Positions 50,712 to 58,842 of a DNA stretch of 64,000 nucleotides are shown here, one piece after another. Source of the DNA: an uncultured Clostridia bacterium (GTDB lineage: Bacteria; Bacillota; Clostridia; Christensenellales; Borkfalkiaceae). A model generated the notes under the pieces. The model searched no databases. It saw only the letters and a program-made list of their open reading frames with translations, and was not told where the DNA came from. The stretch spans positions 1 through 64,000 of the forward strand of contig CANQSR010000006.1 in assembly GCA_947626575.1 (NCBI GenBank), given 5' to 3'. Every line of letters begins with the position of its first letter. Within the stretch, counting starts at the first letter, position 1. The translations under genes and the position numbers were made by a program.

Positions 50712-52691
50712 ATGGAAAAGCAAATCGGAAAGAACGTATCGAGCGGGGCGAAAAAAGTGGAACGCGTCGAAAAGGTAACACAGGAGAGCGTGGACTCTGG
50801 TGTCCCCGTCCAAGAGACGGCTAAGACCAAAAAGAGGGCTACCATGTCCAAAACATCCCCCAAGAAAACGGCGCAAAAGCGCGCCGTGAAGAAGGAGGAG
50901 AAGGCGGCCGAGGGCCGCGTTGCCGAGGCCAAAAAACGCGCCGAAAAGAAGCAGGAAAAGGCGGAAAAGAAGGCGGGGCTCAAACGCGCGAAACTCGAAA
51001 AAAAGGCCGCGCTCAAAGAGAAGAAGCTGGAAAAGAAGCGCGCTTTGGCCGAGAAAAAGTTGCAGAAAAAGGAGATGCTCGCCAAGAAGAAGGCGGAGCG
51101 CATCGAGAAACGCCAGAGCCGCAAGGCACAGCTGAAAGAAAGGCGCATCGAGCGCAAGGCCGAAAAGGCGGCCCGCCGCGAACTTCTCAAAAACGAGACC
51201 AAGGCCGAGCGGCAAAAGCGCATCGAGCGCGAAAAGCGCGAGCGCATCGCCTTGAAGGCCAAGAAACAGGAGGCGCGCATCAAGGCGCGCGAGGATAAGC
51301 TCAAAGCGCGCGAAGCGGCGCGCAGCCGTAAGGCGGACGATAAAAAGCACCGCCGCGAACAAAAGACGGAGCGCCGCCGTACGCCCGGCTTCGGCGGTTG
51401 GCTGGCCGCCGTCATCTCCCTCGGCACCGCCTGCCTCGTGCTGGCGACCGTCATTACGGCAGGGGCGTTCCGCATGAACGATATGGCCGCGGAGGCCGAG
51501 AGCGGATACCGTTCCACGCTCTATGAGATGGTCTCGACCTGCGAGGACCTCGACGACAGCCTCGGCAAGCTCCGTCTTTCGGGCGGCGCAAACGAGCAGA
51601 GAAAGCTCCTCACCGATATCCTCGTGGATACCGCGCTGTTGGAGGCTTCCGTCGAAAAGCTCCCCGTCGATCAGGCCACGGGTACGGATATCTCGTCCTT
51701 TATCAACCGCACGGGGTCGTTTGCGCGCACGATGCTCGCAAAGGTCGCGGCGGGCGGACAGCTCACCGAGGAGGAGCGGGCGCGCGTAAAATCTCTCTAT
51801 GAGATCAACGACGGGCTGTATCAGGAACTCAACACGCTCATCACGGAGATGTCCGCAAACGAGCTTCGCGATTTCTTCGCGGGCGGCGGCAGTATGGCCG
51901 AGAGCTTTACCAAGCTCGCCAAGAGTACGCGTCCCGCCGAGATCGCGGATGCGCCCTTCGCAAAGGAGGGCAACATCGGGGAAAACCGCATCGCCACCCT
52001 CGAAGAGATCTCTTCTTCGGAGGCCGAAGCGAGGGCGGAAGAGTACTTTGCGGCATACCATGTCTCGGATATCCGCTACACGGGCGAGACGGTGACCCCC
52101 GATTTCAGTTGCTATGATTTCATGCTCACGGATGAAAACGGCGGCGAGATCTTCGCCCAGATCACAAAGAAGGGCGGCGAGCTGATATTCTTCGATACCT
52201 ACGAGGAATGCAGCGATAAGAACTTCGATCTCGACGAATGCGACGCTCTGGCGCGCGAGTTTTTGAGCGGTCTCGGCATCGGGAACGTGGAAGCCGTGTG
52301 GCTCTCGGATGCGGGCATGGTCGCCAATCTCACCTACACGACGGTGGAGGACGGCGTGCGCATCTATCCCGAAGTTCTCCGCGTGCGGGTATGCGAGGAG
52401 AAGGGGCGCGTCGTGGGGCTGGATGCCCGCGGGTACCTGCTCAACAGCAAAGATCACAACACGGCGCACCGCCTGTCCCGGCAGGAGGCCGAGGGCAAAC
52501 TCGGCGACGGACTCAAAGTTTACAGCGCAAATCTTGCGCTCATCCCTTCGGACGGCAACGAAGTCGTGGCCTATGAATTCGGCTGCACGTACGGGGAAGA
52601 GGAATATATCGTCTACGTGGACGCCAATACGGGCGAAGAGGTGGAGATATTCCGCGTGATGGAGAGCGCAAAAGGAAGCTATCTGCGATAA
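50712..52691 (+). CDS. ypeB: Germination protein YpeB with long charged N-terminal extension
   Basis: A 659-residue protein. Residues about 250-659 are normal YpeB: an N-terminal helical region and C-terminal PepSY-like domains (EYFAAYHVSDIRYTGETV, VDANTGEEVEIFRVMES). A membrane helix lies at about 229-249 (GGWLAAVISLGTACLVLATV). In front of it are about 225 residues made almost only of Lys, Arg, Glu and Ala, predicted as a long coiled coil on the cytoplasmic side. Usual YpeB is about 450 residues and starts at the membrane helix. YpeB and SleB are mutually dependent in the spore. A dispersed-motif variant lies at 50841. Repeat family C begins at its stop codon. Confidence 0.9.
   Translation: MEKQIGKNVSSGAKKVERVEKVTQESVDSGVPVQETAKTKKRATMSKTSPKKTAQKRAVKKEEKAAEGRVAEAKKRAEKKQEKAEKKAGLKRAKLEKKAALKEKKLEKKRALAEKKLQKKEMLAKKKAERIEKRQSRKAQLKERRIERKAEKAARRELLKNETKAERQKRIEREKRERIALKAKKQEARIKAREDKLKAREAARSRKADDKKHRREQKTERRRTPGFGGWLAAVISLGTACLVLATVITAGAFRMNDMAAEAESGYRSTLYEMVSTCEDLDDSLGKLRLSGGANEQRKLLTDILVDTALLEASVEKLPVDQATGTDISSFINRTGSFARTMLAKVAAGGQLTEEERARVKSLYEINDGLYQELNTLITEMSANELRDFFAGGGSMAESFTKLAKSTRPAEIADAPFAKEGNIGENRIATLEEISSSEAEARAEEYFAAYHVSDIRYTGETVTPDFSCYDFMLTDENGGEIFAQITKKGGELIFFDTYEECSDKNFDLDECDALAREFLSGLGIGNVEAVWLSDAGMVANLTYTTVEDGVRIYPEVLRVRVCEEKGRVVGLDARGYLLNSKDHNTAHRLSRQEAEGKLGDGLKVYSANLALIPSDGNEVVAYEFGCTYGEEEYIVYVDANTGEEVEIFRVMESAKGSYLR
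50841..50850 (+). repeat. Dispersed motif variant ACCATGTCCA
   Basis: One mismatch, inside the ypeB extension, coding for ATMSK. Confidence 0.55.
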
Positions 52692-52865
52692 CGTACGAAC
52701 TGCGTATAGACATCGCATAACTTCGTTGCGCTTACGTTTCCCTTCGTCACGTACGATAAAGTACGCTCCGTGCGGGAAGCCGCGCGCTCCTCGTTCTGCT
52801 CGTCTCTCCGCAGTTGGGTTACCCGTATCGCTTGTTCGAACTTTCTTGCCCTCCCCCTTATACCT
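52692..52865. repeat. Dispersed repeat, family C, copy 2 (abuts stop codon)
   Basis: Starts at the base after the ypeB stop codon and matches 36647-36835 in order of conserved blocks (GAACTGCGTAT, CGCATAACT, CTCGTTCTGCTCG, CTCCGCAGTTG, CCTCCCCCTTATAC). Confidence 0.75.
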
Positions 52866-52868
52866 GAG

Positions 52869-52968
52869 GGTCGCAAAACGCACTTCTCGCACATCAGCAC
52901 GGTGTGCTGTGGGCGGCGTTTTGCGGTGAGTGAGCGCATTTGTAGCGCGAACGATGACCGAACGCGGG
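52869..52968. repeat. Dispersed repeat, family B, copy 2 (inverted)
   Basis: TCGCAAAACGCACTTCTCGC and GGCGTTTTGCGGTGAGTGAG are the reverse complement of the 29930-30029 copy. Confidence 0.8.
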
Positions 52969-53275
52969 GTTCTACCCGCGTGAGACGGGGGAGGGGAGGG
53001 GGTGTACGCGCCCTGCGGGTGCGCCCCTTCGGGGCATCGACCCACCATGTTCGAGCGACGGGCCGCTTCTACCCCCTCCCACGGGAGGGGGCCCCCCCAA
53101 GGGGGTGGGGCGCATGGGTAGCGCTCTGCCCGAACCCCTCAGGCACCTGTGGTGCCAGCTCCCCTATAAGGGGCGCCAAGGGTAGGGGGTGTACGCGTCC
53201 CGCCTTCACATCAAAGGCATTATTCCGTATTTTCGGAGTAATGCCTTTCTTTCTGTCCGAAATTTTGAGAGGTAC

Positions 53276-53304
53276 TTGCCAAAACAAAAAAAATGTATTA
53301 CAAT
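53276..53304 (+). promoter_or_regulatory. trmL promoter, predicted leaderless
   Basis: TTGCCA (53276-53281), 17 bases, TACAAT (53299-53304), then six bases to the ATG at 53311. Confidence 0.7.
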
Positions 53305-53310
53305 AGTGTC

Positions 53311-53799
53311 ATGTTGCACATTGTACTCGTCGAACCCGAAATCCCGCAAAATACGGGCAATATCGCCCGCACTTGCGCGGCCACGGGAAGCATGCTCCAT
53401 CTCGTGCGTCCGCTCGGCTTCACGCTCGACGACCGCTATTTGAAGCGTGCAGGTCTCGACTATTGGGATTCCGTGGAGGTCCGCGTCCACGATAGCCTCG
53501 AAGAGGCGCTCTACGCCCTCGGCAAACCCTTTTGGCTCTTCACGACCAAGGCGCGGACATGCTATACCGACGTCTCTTACGGCCCCGACGACGTTCTCGT
53601 GTTCGGGAAGGAGACGGCGGGGCTTCCCGAAGAATTGCTCGTCGCGCACCCCGCTTCCTGCGTGCGCATTCCCATGCTTGAAGGGAAGCGTTCGCTGAAC
53701 CTCTCCAACTGCGTCGCCGTCGCGGCCTATGAAGCCCTGCGCCGTCAAAATTTTGCGGGGCTTGCGGCGGCGGGCGAACTGCACCGTCTGCAATGGTGA
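53311..53799 (+). CDS. trmL: tRNA (cytidine(34)-2'-O)-methyltransferase
   Basis: A 162-residue SPOUT-class methyltransferase that 2'-O-methylates the wobble base of tRNA-Leu isoacceptors. The N-terminus MLHIVLVEPEIPQNTGNIAR is diagnostic. The knot region VLVFGKETAGLPEELL and the SAM-binding IPMLEGKRSLNLSNCVAVA are intact. The upstream frame from 53293 would start inside the promoter, so ATG 53311 is chosen. This leaves six bases between the -10 box and the ATG, hence a leaderless transcript. It overlaps the next gene by seven bases. Confidence 0.95.
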   Translation: MLHIVLVEPEIPQNTGNIARTCAATGSMLHLVRPLGFTLDDRYLKRAGLDYWDSVEVRVHDSLEEALYALGKPFWLFTTKARTCYTDVSYGPDDVLVFGKETAGLPEELLVAHPASCVRIPMLEGKRSLNLSNCVAVAAYEALRRQNFAGLAAAGELHRLQW

Positions 53800-54851
53800 C
53801 GCCGCTCAAAAGAATACTTTCCGCCGCGCTTGCCCTTTTGGTTGCGGCGGCCTGCATCCTCATGCTCTTTTGGCGCATCCCGCGCCGCGTCCCCGCGGGG
53901 ACGGTACTCTGCCGCTGGGAGAGCGGCGAGCGGGAGGAACCTTATGCCGCGGCGCTCGCCTCGTTTGCGGGCATTGAGGACGGCGCGATCTTGCTCGAAC
54001 GCGGCGGAACGCGGGGTACGGTGGGGACGGGCGAGGCATTTGCCCGCGTCCACGCCATCCTCGAAACGGGCGGCCTCTTGGAGCTTCTTACGCTCAATAC
54101 ATACGGGCTTGCGCCCATCGAGCGCGCCGCCCTCTACCTTGCCCACCGCGATACGCTCTACTATACCCGCGGGGCCTTCCGTTTTGACGGAAATAAGGTG
54201 TCACCCACGGACATGGTGGCCGCAAAACGCGTCGTCCTGCTCGACGGAAGCCTTCCTTCCCGCTATCTGCGCGATACGGGCGCGGCGCAACTTGTTCTCC
54301 GCACGGGCGCGGAAATTACGGCGGCCGATCTTGCGGGGAGCGCCGTCGAAAGCGTTGCGGCGGAGCCGCCGTACGCCGCGGAGGGCGAGGCGGTCTATCT
54401 CGATACGGCGGGCGGACGGAGATTCGTCGCCGCCCTGCCCAAAGCGGTGCATCTCACCGTTTCCGATTGCGCCTTTGCGGATGAAGGCGCGCTGTCTGCG
54501 GCGCGAGGGCTTATCTCGCTCGAACTTCCCTTCGTCGGCAATTCGAAGGAGCCGTTTACGGGCTTTGACGGCAGTCTTTCGTGGCTCTTTTCGGCGGGCG
54601 GCGGGGCAGCCGTACCGCCGTCGCTTACTTCGCTCAAAGTGCGCGGCGGCACCGTGGATGCCTTCGCCTTCCGTGGCTCCGAAATCAGGGAGCTGGATCT
54701 ATGCGGGATCCCCGCCGAAAACATCTCCCCGCAGGCGTTTTTGGAGATGCCCGCGCTCAAATATTTGCATACGCGTTGCACGGACGCCCTTCCCGAAGAA
54801 TTTTCCCGCAGGACCGCGCCCTGCGGTTGTACCGTTTATGAGAGAGCGTAA
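53793..54851 (+). CDS. Membrane-anchored protein with degenerate leucine-rich repeats
   Basis: A 352-residue protein of unknown function. Residues about 9-26 form an N-terminal membrane anchor (ILSAALALLVAAACILML) followed by Arg-rich residues, so most of the protein is probably outside. The middle part (IEDGAILLERGGTRGTVGTG, LLTLNTYGLAPIERAALYLA) is not recognised. The last 120 residues read like worn leucine-rich repeats (LISLELPFVG, LTSLKVRGGTVDAFAF, IRELDLCGIPAENISPQAFL, LKYLHTRC), related to the LRR proteins elsewhere in the window. It is coupled to trmL by overlap; GTG at 53796 is an alternative start. Confidence 0.75.
   Translation: MVTPLKRILSAALALLVAAACILMLFWRIPRRVPAGTVLCRWESGEREEPYAAALASFAGIEDGAILLERGGTRGTVGTGEAFARVHAILETGGLLELLTLNTYGLAPIERAALYLAHRDTLYYTRGAFRFDGNKVSPTDMVAAKRVVLLDGSLPSRYLRDTGAAQLVLRTGAEITAADLAGSAVESVAAEPPYAAEGEAVYLDTAGGRRFVAALPKAVHLTVSDCAFADEGALSAARGLISLELPFVGNSKEPFTGFDGSLSWLFSAGGGAAVPPSLTSLKVRGGTVDAFAFRGSEIRELDLCGIPAENISPQAFLEMPALKYLHTRCTDALPEEFSRRTAPCGCTVYERA
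54208..54217 (-). repeat. Dispersed motif ACCATGTCCG
   Basis: Inside the LRR-like membrane protein gene. Confidence 0.7.
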
Positions 54852-54863
54852 CAAGGAGAAATC

Positions 54864-56435
54864 ATGAAGATCTTGAAGAAATTATTCAGCCGTTTTACCT
54901 TGGTCGGCCTCACCATCATCCTGCTCTTTTTGCTGATGGTGGGGGTCCTCATCGGCGCGTTCCTCTTTGTCAATTTGGTCGTCGTCGTGGTCTATCCCGA
55001 AGCCGAGTCCTATATCCGTTGGGCGATCACGATACTTGATTACATCATCATGATCGTGTGCGTGTTGCACGTTGCCAACCGCGACATGGTCCCCGAAACC
55101 AAGGTCCCGTGGCTCATCTGCATCATCACCCTCAACCTGCTCGGCGCGGCCATCTATGCCGTTTTTTCCTCGCACAGGCCTTCCCGCCGTTCGCGCAGGT
55201 TATACCGCAATATCTCCGCCAAGACTGCGGGCGCGATCCCCCGCGCCGTTCCGCGGGCGGCCCTTCATGCGGGGCTGGGACGTTGGGCGGCCGTGAGCGA
55301 ATCGCTCTCCACGGCCGAGCGTTCGGCCGTCATCCACAGCGGCACGGCGACCAAGTATTTCCCCTCCGGCGAAGCCATGTGGCAGCAGTATCTCGCAGAT
55401 CTGAAAGGCGCGGAGAAGTTCATTTTCCTCGAATATTTCATCATCGAAAAGGGGCAGTTCTGGGATTCCATTCTCGCCGTTTTGGAACAAAAAGCCAAGG
55501 ATGGGGTGGAAGTAAGGCTGATGTACGATGACATCGGGAGCATGAGCAAGGTCCGCTTCAACTACCACCGCAAGCTCAGAAAGAAGGGCATCGCGTGCGT
55601 GAAGTTCAATCCCTTCGTCCCCGTGGTCGCCAACGTCCACAACAACCGCGACCACCGCAAGATCACCGTCATCGACGGGAAAGTCGGCTACACGGGCGGC
55701 CTCAATCTTGCGGACGAATACGTCAACGTCACCCATCCCTTCGGGTATTGGAAGGATACGGCCGTGCGCATCGAGGGGCAGGCCGTCAACAACCTGACGC
55801 TGAATTTTTTACAGCTCTACGATATGCAGACGCGAAAGGCGGAGGACGCCGCGCCCTATCTCACCGAATACACCGTTCCCGGCGCGGGATTCGTGCAACC
55901 GTATTTCGACGGTCCCGCCCCGCTCTACGGGCGGCACATCGGCGAGGACGTCTATATCAGCATCATCAACGAAGCGCGCGATTACGTCTATATGACGACG
56001 CCCTACCTCATCATCGACTACCGCATGCGCGAGGCGCTCGTGATGGCCGCGCTCCGCGGCGTGGACGTGCGCATCCTCACGCCGCACATCCCCGATAAAA
56101 AGCTCGTCTTTTCGCTCACGCGGTCCAACTACATGGCGCTCATCAAGGAGGGGGTGAAGATCTATGAATATACCCCCGGCTTCGTCCATGCCAAGATGAT
56201 CCTCGCCGACGACGAAGTGGGGACGGTGGGGACCATCAATTTCGACTACCGTTCGTTCCTGTATCACTTTGAGAACGCGGTCTTTATGTACCGCACGGAG
56301 GCGCTCCGCGAGATGAAGGAGGACATGGCGTCCACCTTTGCGGCCTCCAAATTGCAGACCGAAGAGGATGCAAAGCGCAACGTGGTATTCCGTTTTATCT
56401 GCGAGCTGGCGAAGATCTTCGCGCCGCTCTTTTAA
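54864..56435 (+). CDS. cls: Cardiolipin synthase
   Basis: A 523-residue membrane enzyme of the phospholipase D superfamily. It joins two phosphatidylglycerol molecules to cardiolipin and glycerol. Two or three N-terminal membrane segments precede two HKD motifs: DHRKITVIDGKVGYTGG and VHAKMILADDEVGTVGTINF. The segment FLEYFIIEKGQFWD is a family hallmark. The start follows AAGGAG. It is in the same run as trmL and the LRR-like membrane protein and is followed after nine bases by an 80-codon gene. Confidence 0.94.
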   Translation: MKILKKLFSRFTLVGLTIILLFLLMVGVLIGAFLFVNLVVVVVYPEAESYIRWAITILDYIIMIVCVLHVANRDMVPETKVPWLICIITLNLLGAAIYAVFSSHRPSRRSRRLYRNISAKTAGAIPRAVPRAALHAGLGRWAAVSESLSTAERSAVIHSGTATKYFPSGEAMWQQYLADLKGAEKFIFLEYFIIEKGQFWDSILAVLEQKAKDGVEVRLMYDDIGSMSKVRFNYHRKLRKKGIACVKFNPFVPVVANVHNNRDHRKITVIDGKVGYTGGLNLADEYVNVTHPFGYWKDTAVRIEGQAVNNLTLNFLQLYDMQTRKAEDAAPYLTEYTVPGAGFVQPYFDGPAPLYGRHIGEDVYISIINEARDYVYMTTPYLIIDYRMREALVMAALRGVDVRILTPHIPDKKLVFSLTRSNYMALIKEGVKIYEYTPGFVHAKMILADDEVGTVGTINFDYRSFLYHFENAVFMYRTEALREMKEDMASTFAASKLQTEEDAKRNVVFRFICELAKIFAPLF

Positions 56436-56444
56436 GGAGACAAT

Positions 56445-56687
56445 ATGATCCATTCCATGAGCGGGGGAGTTCTCGCCCGCAACGAAAGTATTCTGTTTGC
56501 AAAGGTGGAGGTGGAAGGCGCGCCGCATTGGTACATCGCGCCCTTCTTCGTGGCGGCGGGCGACAGGGTATCCGTTCCCTTCGGAAGCGGACTTTCGGAG
56601 GGGACCGTGATAAGGACCGAACTTTGTACGCGGCAGACGGCGCCCATTCCCCTGAACCGCGCCCGCGCCATCGAGAAAAAATTGTGA
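56445..56687 (+). CDS. Small protein resembling the PriA N-terminal domain
   Basis: An 80-residue protein. LFAKVEVEGAPHWYIAPFFV followed by AAGDRVSVPFGSGLSEGTVI resembles the small beta domain at the N-terminus of the primosomal helicase PriA, which holds the 3' end of a DNA strand. No helicase part follows. It could instead be an unrelated SH3-like barrel. AAGGAG precedes the start and it lies nine bases after the cardiolipin synthase gene. The product name in databases would probably be hypothetical protein. Confidence 0.6.
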   Translation: MIHSMSGGVLARNESILFAKVEVEGAPHWYIAPFFVAAGDRVSVPFGSGLSEGTVIRTELCTRQTAPIPLNRARAIEKKL

Positions 56688-56693
56688 AAACCC

Positions 56694-56722
56694 TTGACAG
56701 CGCGCCGCCCTTGTGATAAGAT
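56694..56722 (+). promoter_or_regulatory. Promoter of the Mn2+ riboswitch-mntP transcript
   Basis: TTGACA (56694-56699), 17 bases, TAAGAT (56717-56722). Confidence 0.75.
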
Positions 56723-56733
56723 GATACCGTCAT

Positions 56734-56812
56734 AGGGGAGTAACCGGCCCGCATTGCGGGCGGCAGCGTCCACACAATGCGGCAACGCGGGTTCTGCATC
56801 AAACGGTGAGAC
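56734..56812 (+). ncRNA. yybP-ykoY manganese riboswitch
   Basis: Begins with the conserved AGGGGAGTAACC and ends with ACGGTGAGACTT, the two halves of the Mn2+-binding core; GGCAACGCGGGTTCTGCATC lies between. It precedes mntP, its classic target. A terminator overlaps its 3' end, so Mn2+ binding probably prevents termination and turns the exporter on. Confidence 0.88.
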
Positions 56813-56849
56813 TTATGCACGTCTTTTCGCGTGCGTAAGTCTTTTTTTT
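56809..56849 (+). terminator. Riboswitch terminator before mntP
   Basis: AGACTTATGCACG pairs with CGTGCGTAAGTCT (one G-T pair), followed by TTTTTTT. Its 5' arm shares GAGACTT with the riboswitch. Confidence 0.88.
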
Positions 56850-56877
56850 ATTCCTGCCGCAAACATCCGGAGAAGAT

Positions 56878-57465
56878 ATGGGGATCTGGGATATTTTACT
56901 CATCGGCGTTGCGCTCTCGATGGACGCTTTCGCGGCCGGCCTCACGGACGGCATGCGCGAAGCGCACATGGGTGCGGAAAAAATGCTGTTGATCGCCGCA
57001 ACGTTCGGCATTATGCAGTGCGTGATGCCGCTCATGGGGTACTGTTTCGGGGAGCTTTTCAGCGCCGCCGTCGCCGCGGTGGCCCCGTGGCTCTCGTTTG
57101 CGCTCCTCGCGCTGGTCGGCGGGAAAGCCGTCGCCGAGTTTTTCAAGGACCGCAAGGCCTCCTCCCTGCAACGGACGGGCGCGCGCACCGTCGGAACTTT
57201 GGAGATCGCCGCGCAGGGCATTGCGACCAGCCTCGATGCCCTCGCCGTCGGCATCACGTTTCTTGCCGCCGAGACCTCAAACAGCCTACCCATGTCCGCG
57301 GTCTGGTGTGCAGCGATCATCGGCGTCATCACTTTTTCGCTCTCGCTTGCCGCCGTGATCGCAGGCAAAAAGATGGGCGACCGCTTCGCCGATAAGGCAA
57401 AACTTTTGGGCGGGATCGTCCTCATCGCCATCGGGATAAAGATACTTTTGGAAGGGCTTCTCTGA
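56878..57465 (+). CDS. mntP: Manganese efflux pump MntP
   Basis: A 195-residue inner-membrane protein with six predicted helices that exports Mn2+. The first motif WDILLIGVALSMDAFAAG and the repeat-related TSLDALAVGITFLA contain the conserved acidic residues of both halves. The Mn2+ riboswitch upstream supports the substrate. GGAGAAG precedes the start. A dispersed-motif copy falls inside the gene at 57289, coding for LPMSA. Confidence 0.94.
   Translation: MGIWDILLIGVALSMDAFAAGLTDGMREAHMGAEKMLLIAATFGIMQCVMPLMGYCFGELFSAAVAAVAPWLSFALLALVGGKAVAEFFKDRKASSLQRTGARTVGTLEIAAQGIATSLDALAVGITFLAAETSNSLPMSAVWCAAIIGVITFSLSLAAVIAGKKMGDRFADKAKLLGGIVLIAIGIKILLEGLL
57289..57298 (+). repeat. Dispersed motif CCCATGTCCG
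   Basis: Inside mntP (CTACCCATGTCCGCGG). Confidence 0.7.
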
Positions 57466-57482
57466 AAAATCGCCGATAGCCC

Positions 57483-57511
57483 TTGACTTTTTGCATCATA
57501 TTTGGTATAAT
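57483..57511 (+). promoter_or_regulatory. Promoter of acyltransferase gene
   Basis: TTGACT (57483-57488), 17 bases, TATAAT (57506-57511). Confidence 0.78.
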
Positions 57512-57521
57512 ACACTTAAAA

Positions 57522-57536
57522 GTTAATAAAATTAAC
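57522..57536. promoter_or_regulatory. Operator-like palindrome at the transcription start
   Basis: GTTAAT-AAA-ATTAAC is a perfect palindrome just downstream of the -10 box, positioned to block transcription. Confidence 0.5.
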
Positions 57537-57554
57537 AAATGAAGGAGGGGTGAC

Positions 57555-58829
57555 ATGCACATCAAGCATTACGATTTTTCCAAGAGACCCCTGAAACCCC
57601 GCAAATTCTGGATGTTTTTGGCGCGCGAGTTTGCGATCAAGCCGCGGCTCAAAGGTATGCCCGTCACGGTGGAAAAGATCAACATGGAGGGCATCGAGCC
57701 GCCCTATCTTCTGCTTGCGACGCACGCGAGCATGCTCGATTATCCCCTGATGTACACGGCCATACGGCCGTACAATGCCAACAACGTCGTCGCCATCGAC
57801 GCCGTCCGTGACGTCGGCGATTTTTTCATGCGCCGCCTCGGCTGTATCACCAAGCGCAAGTTCGTCAAGGATTATAACCTCATCCGCCACATGCGCTATT
57901 GCGCCGACCGGTATCATAGCATCGTCTGCGTCTATCCCGAAGCGCGCTATTCCTTCGACGGCACCACTTCGTATGTCCCGCAGTCCGTCGCCAAGATGGC
58001 AAAGCTCATGAAGGTGCCGCTGGTGGCGCTCCGCATGTACGGCACGTTCGTTGCCGCGCCGCAGTGGAACAAGCCGGAGCAGAAGATCCCGCTCCGCGCC
58101 GAACTCGAATGTTTGGCGACGGCGGAGGAACTCGAAAGTCTCTCGTGGCAGGAGACGGATGCGCGCATCCAAAGGGGGATGCAGCGCGACGATTACCTTT
58201 ACCAGCGCGAAAACGACATCCGCATCGCAAATCCCGACCGTGCGGAGGGACTGCATTCCATCCTCTACATGTGTCCGCATTGCGGAAAGCAATTCCAGAT
58301 GTATTCGGGCGGCACGCGGCTTTGGTGCGCCGCCTGCGGCAAGGCGTGGCAGATGAGCGAATACGGCGAACTTGCCGCCGAGGAGGGCGAGACGGAATTT
58401 TCCCATATCCCCGATTGGACGAAGTGGGAGCGCGCGCTCGTGCGCGAAGAAGTGCGCACGGGGCGGTACCGTTTCGAGGCGGAGGTCACCGTACATACGC
58501 TTCCGAATGCCAAGCGTTTTTACGGCCAGGGTATGGGAAAACTCACGCAGACGCCCGAAGGCACGGTCCTCGAATGCACCGCATACGGCGAAAAGCGGAC
58601 GCTCGGCTGGGCGGGTGCGGAGTTGGAGAGCGTGCATATCGAATACGATTATCCCTTCCGAAAGGAGAAGTATAAACACAATATTTTCGGCGACTGCATC
58701 GACATCTCCACGCGCGACGACAGCTATTGGCTGCACCCCGTGGGACTTCGCGACCAGCTCACAAAGTTCTCCTATGCGACGGAGGAGATCTATTTCCTTG
58801 CGCTCGAAAGAGCCAAGGGCGAAAAGTAA
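57555..58829 (+). CDS. PlsC-like acyltransferase with zinc ribbon
   Basis: A 424-residue protein. Residues about 35-200 form a PlsC/LPLAT acyltransferase domain: THASMLDYP is the catalytic HxxxxD motif and CVYPEARYSFDG is the substrate-binding block III. Residues about 237-263 hold four cysteines in CPHCGKQF and LWCAACGKAW, a zinc ribbon not usual in PlsC. The last 120 residues are beta-rich and not recognised. The probable reaction is acylation of lysophosphatidic acid or a related lipid. AAGGAGGGG precedes the start. A palindrome at the promoter suggests repression. Confidence 0.82.
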   Translation: MHIKHYDFSKRPLKPRKFWMFLAREFAIKPRLKGMPVTVEKINMEGIEPPYLLLATHASMLDYPLMYTAIRPYNANNVVAIDAVRDVGDFFMRRLGCITKRKFVKDYNLIRHMRYCADRYHSIVCVYPEARYSFDGTTSYVPQSVAKMAKLMKVPLVALRMYGTFVAAPQWNKPEQKIPLRAELECLATAEELESLSWQETDARIQRGMQRDDYLYQRENDIRIANPDRAEGLHSILYMCPHCGKQFQMYSGGTRLWCAACGKAWQMSEYGELAAEEGETEFSHIPDWTKWERALVREEVRTGRYRFEAEVTVHTLPNAKRFYGQGMGKLTQTPEGTVLECTAYGEKRTLGWAGAELESVHIEYDYPFRKEKYKHNIFGDCIDISTRDDSYWLHPVGLRDQLTKFSYATEEIYFLALERAKGEK

Positions 58830-58842
58830 GGGTTATTAGGCC

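Larger units (their letters stand above)
52692..53310. other. Repeat-filled intergenic region before trmL
   Basis: Holds family C (52692-52865) and family B inverted (52869-52968), followed by GGAGGGGGTAGAAG-type and AGGGGCGCCAAGGG-type fragments and a small AAGGCATTATTCCG/CGGAGTAATGCCTT hairpin (53213-53247) that may terminate transcription. No gene is supported. Confidence 0.7.
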
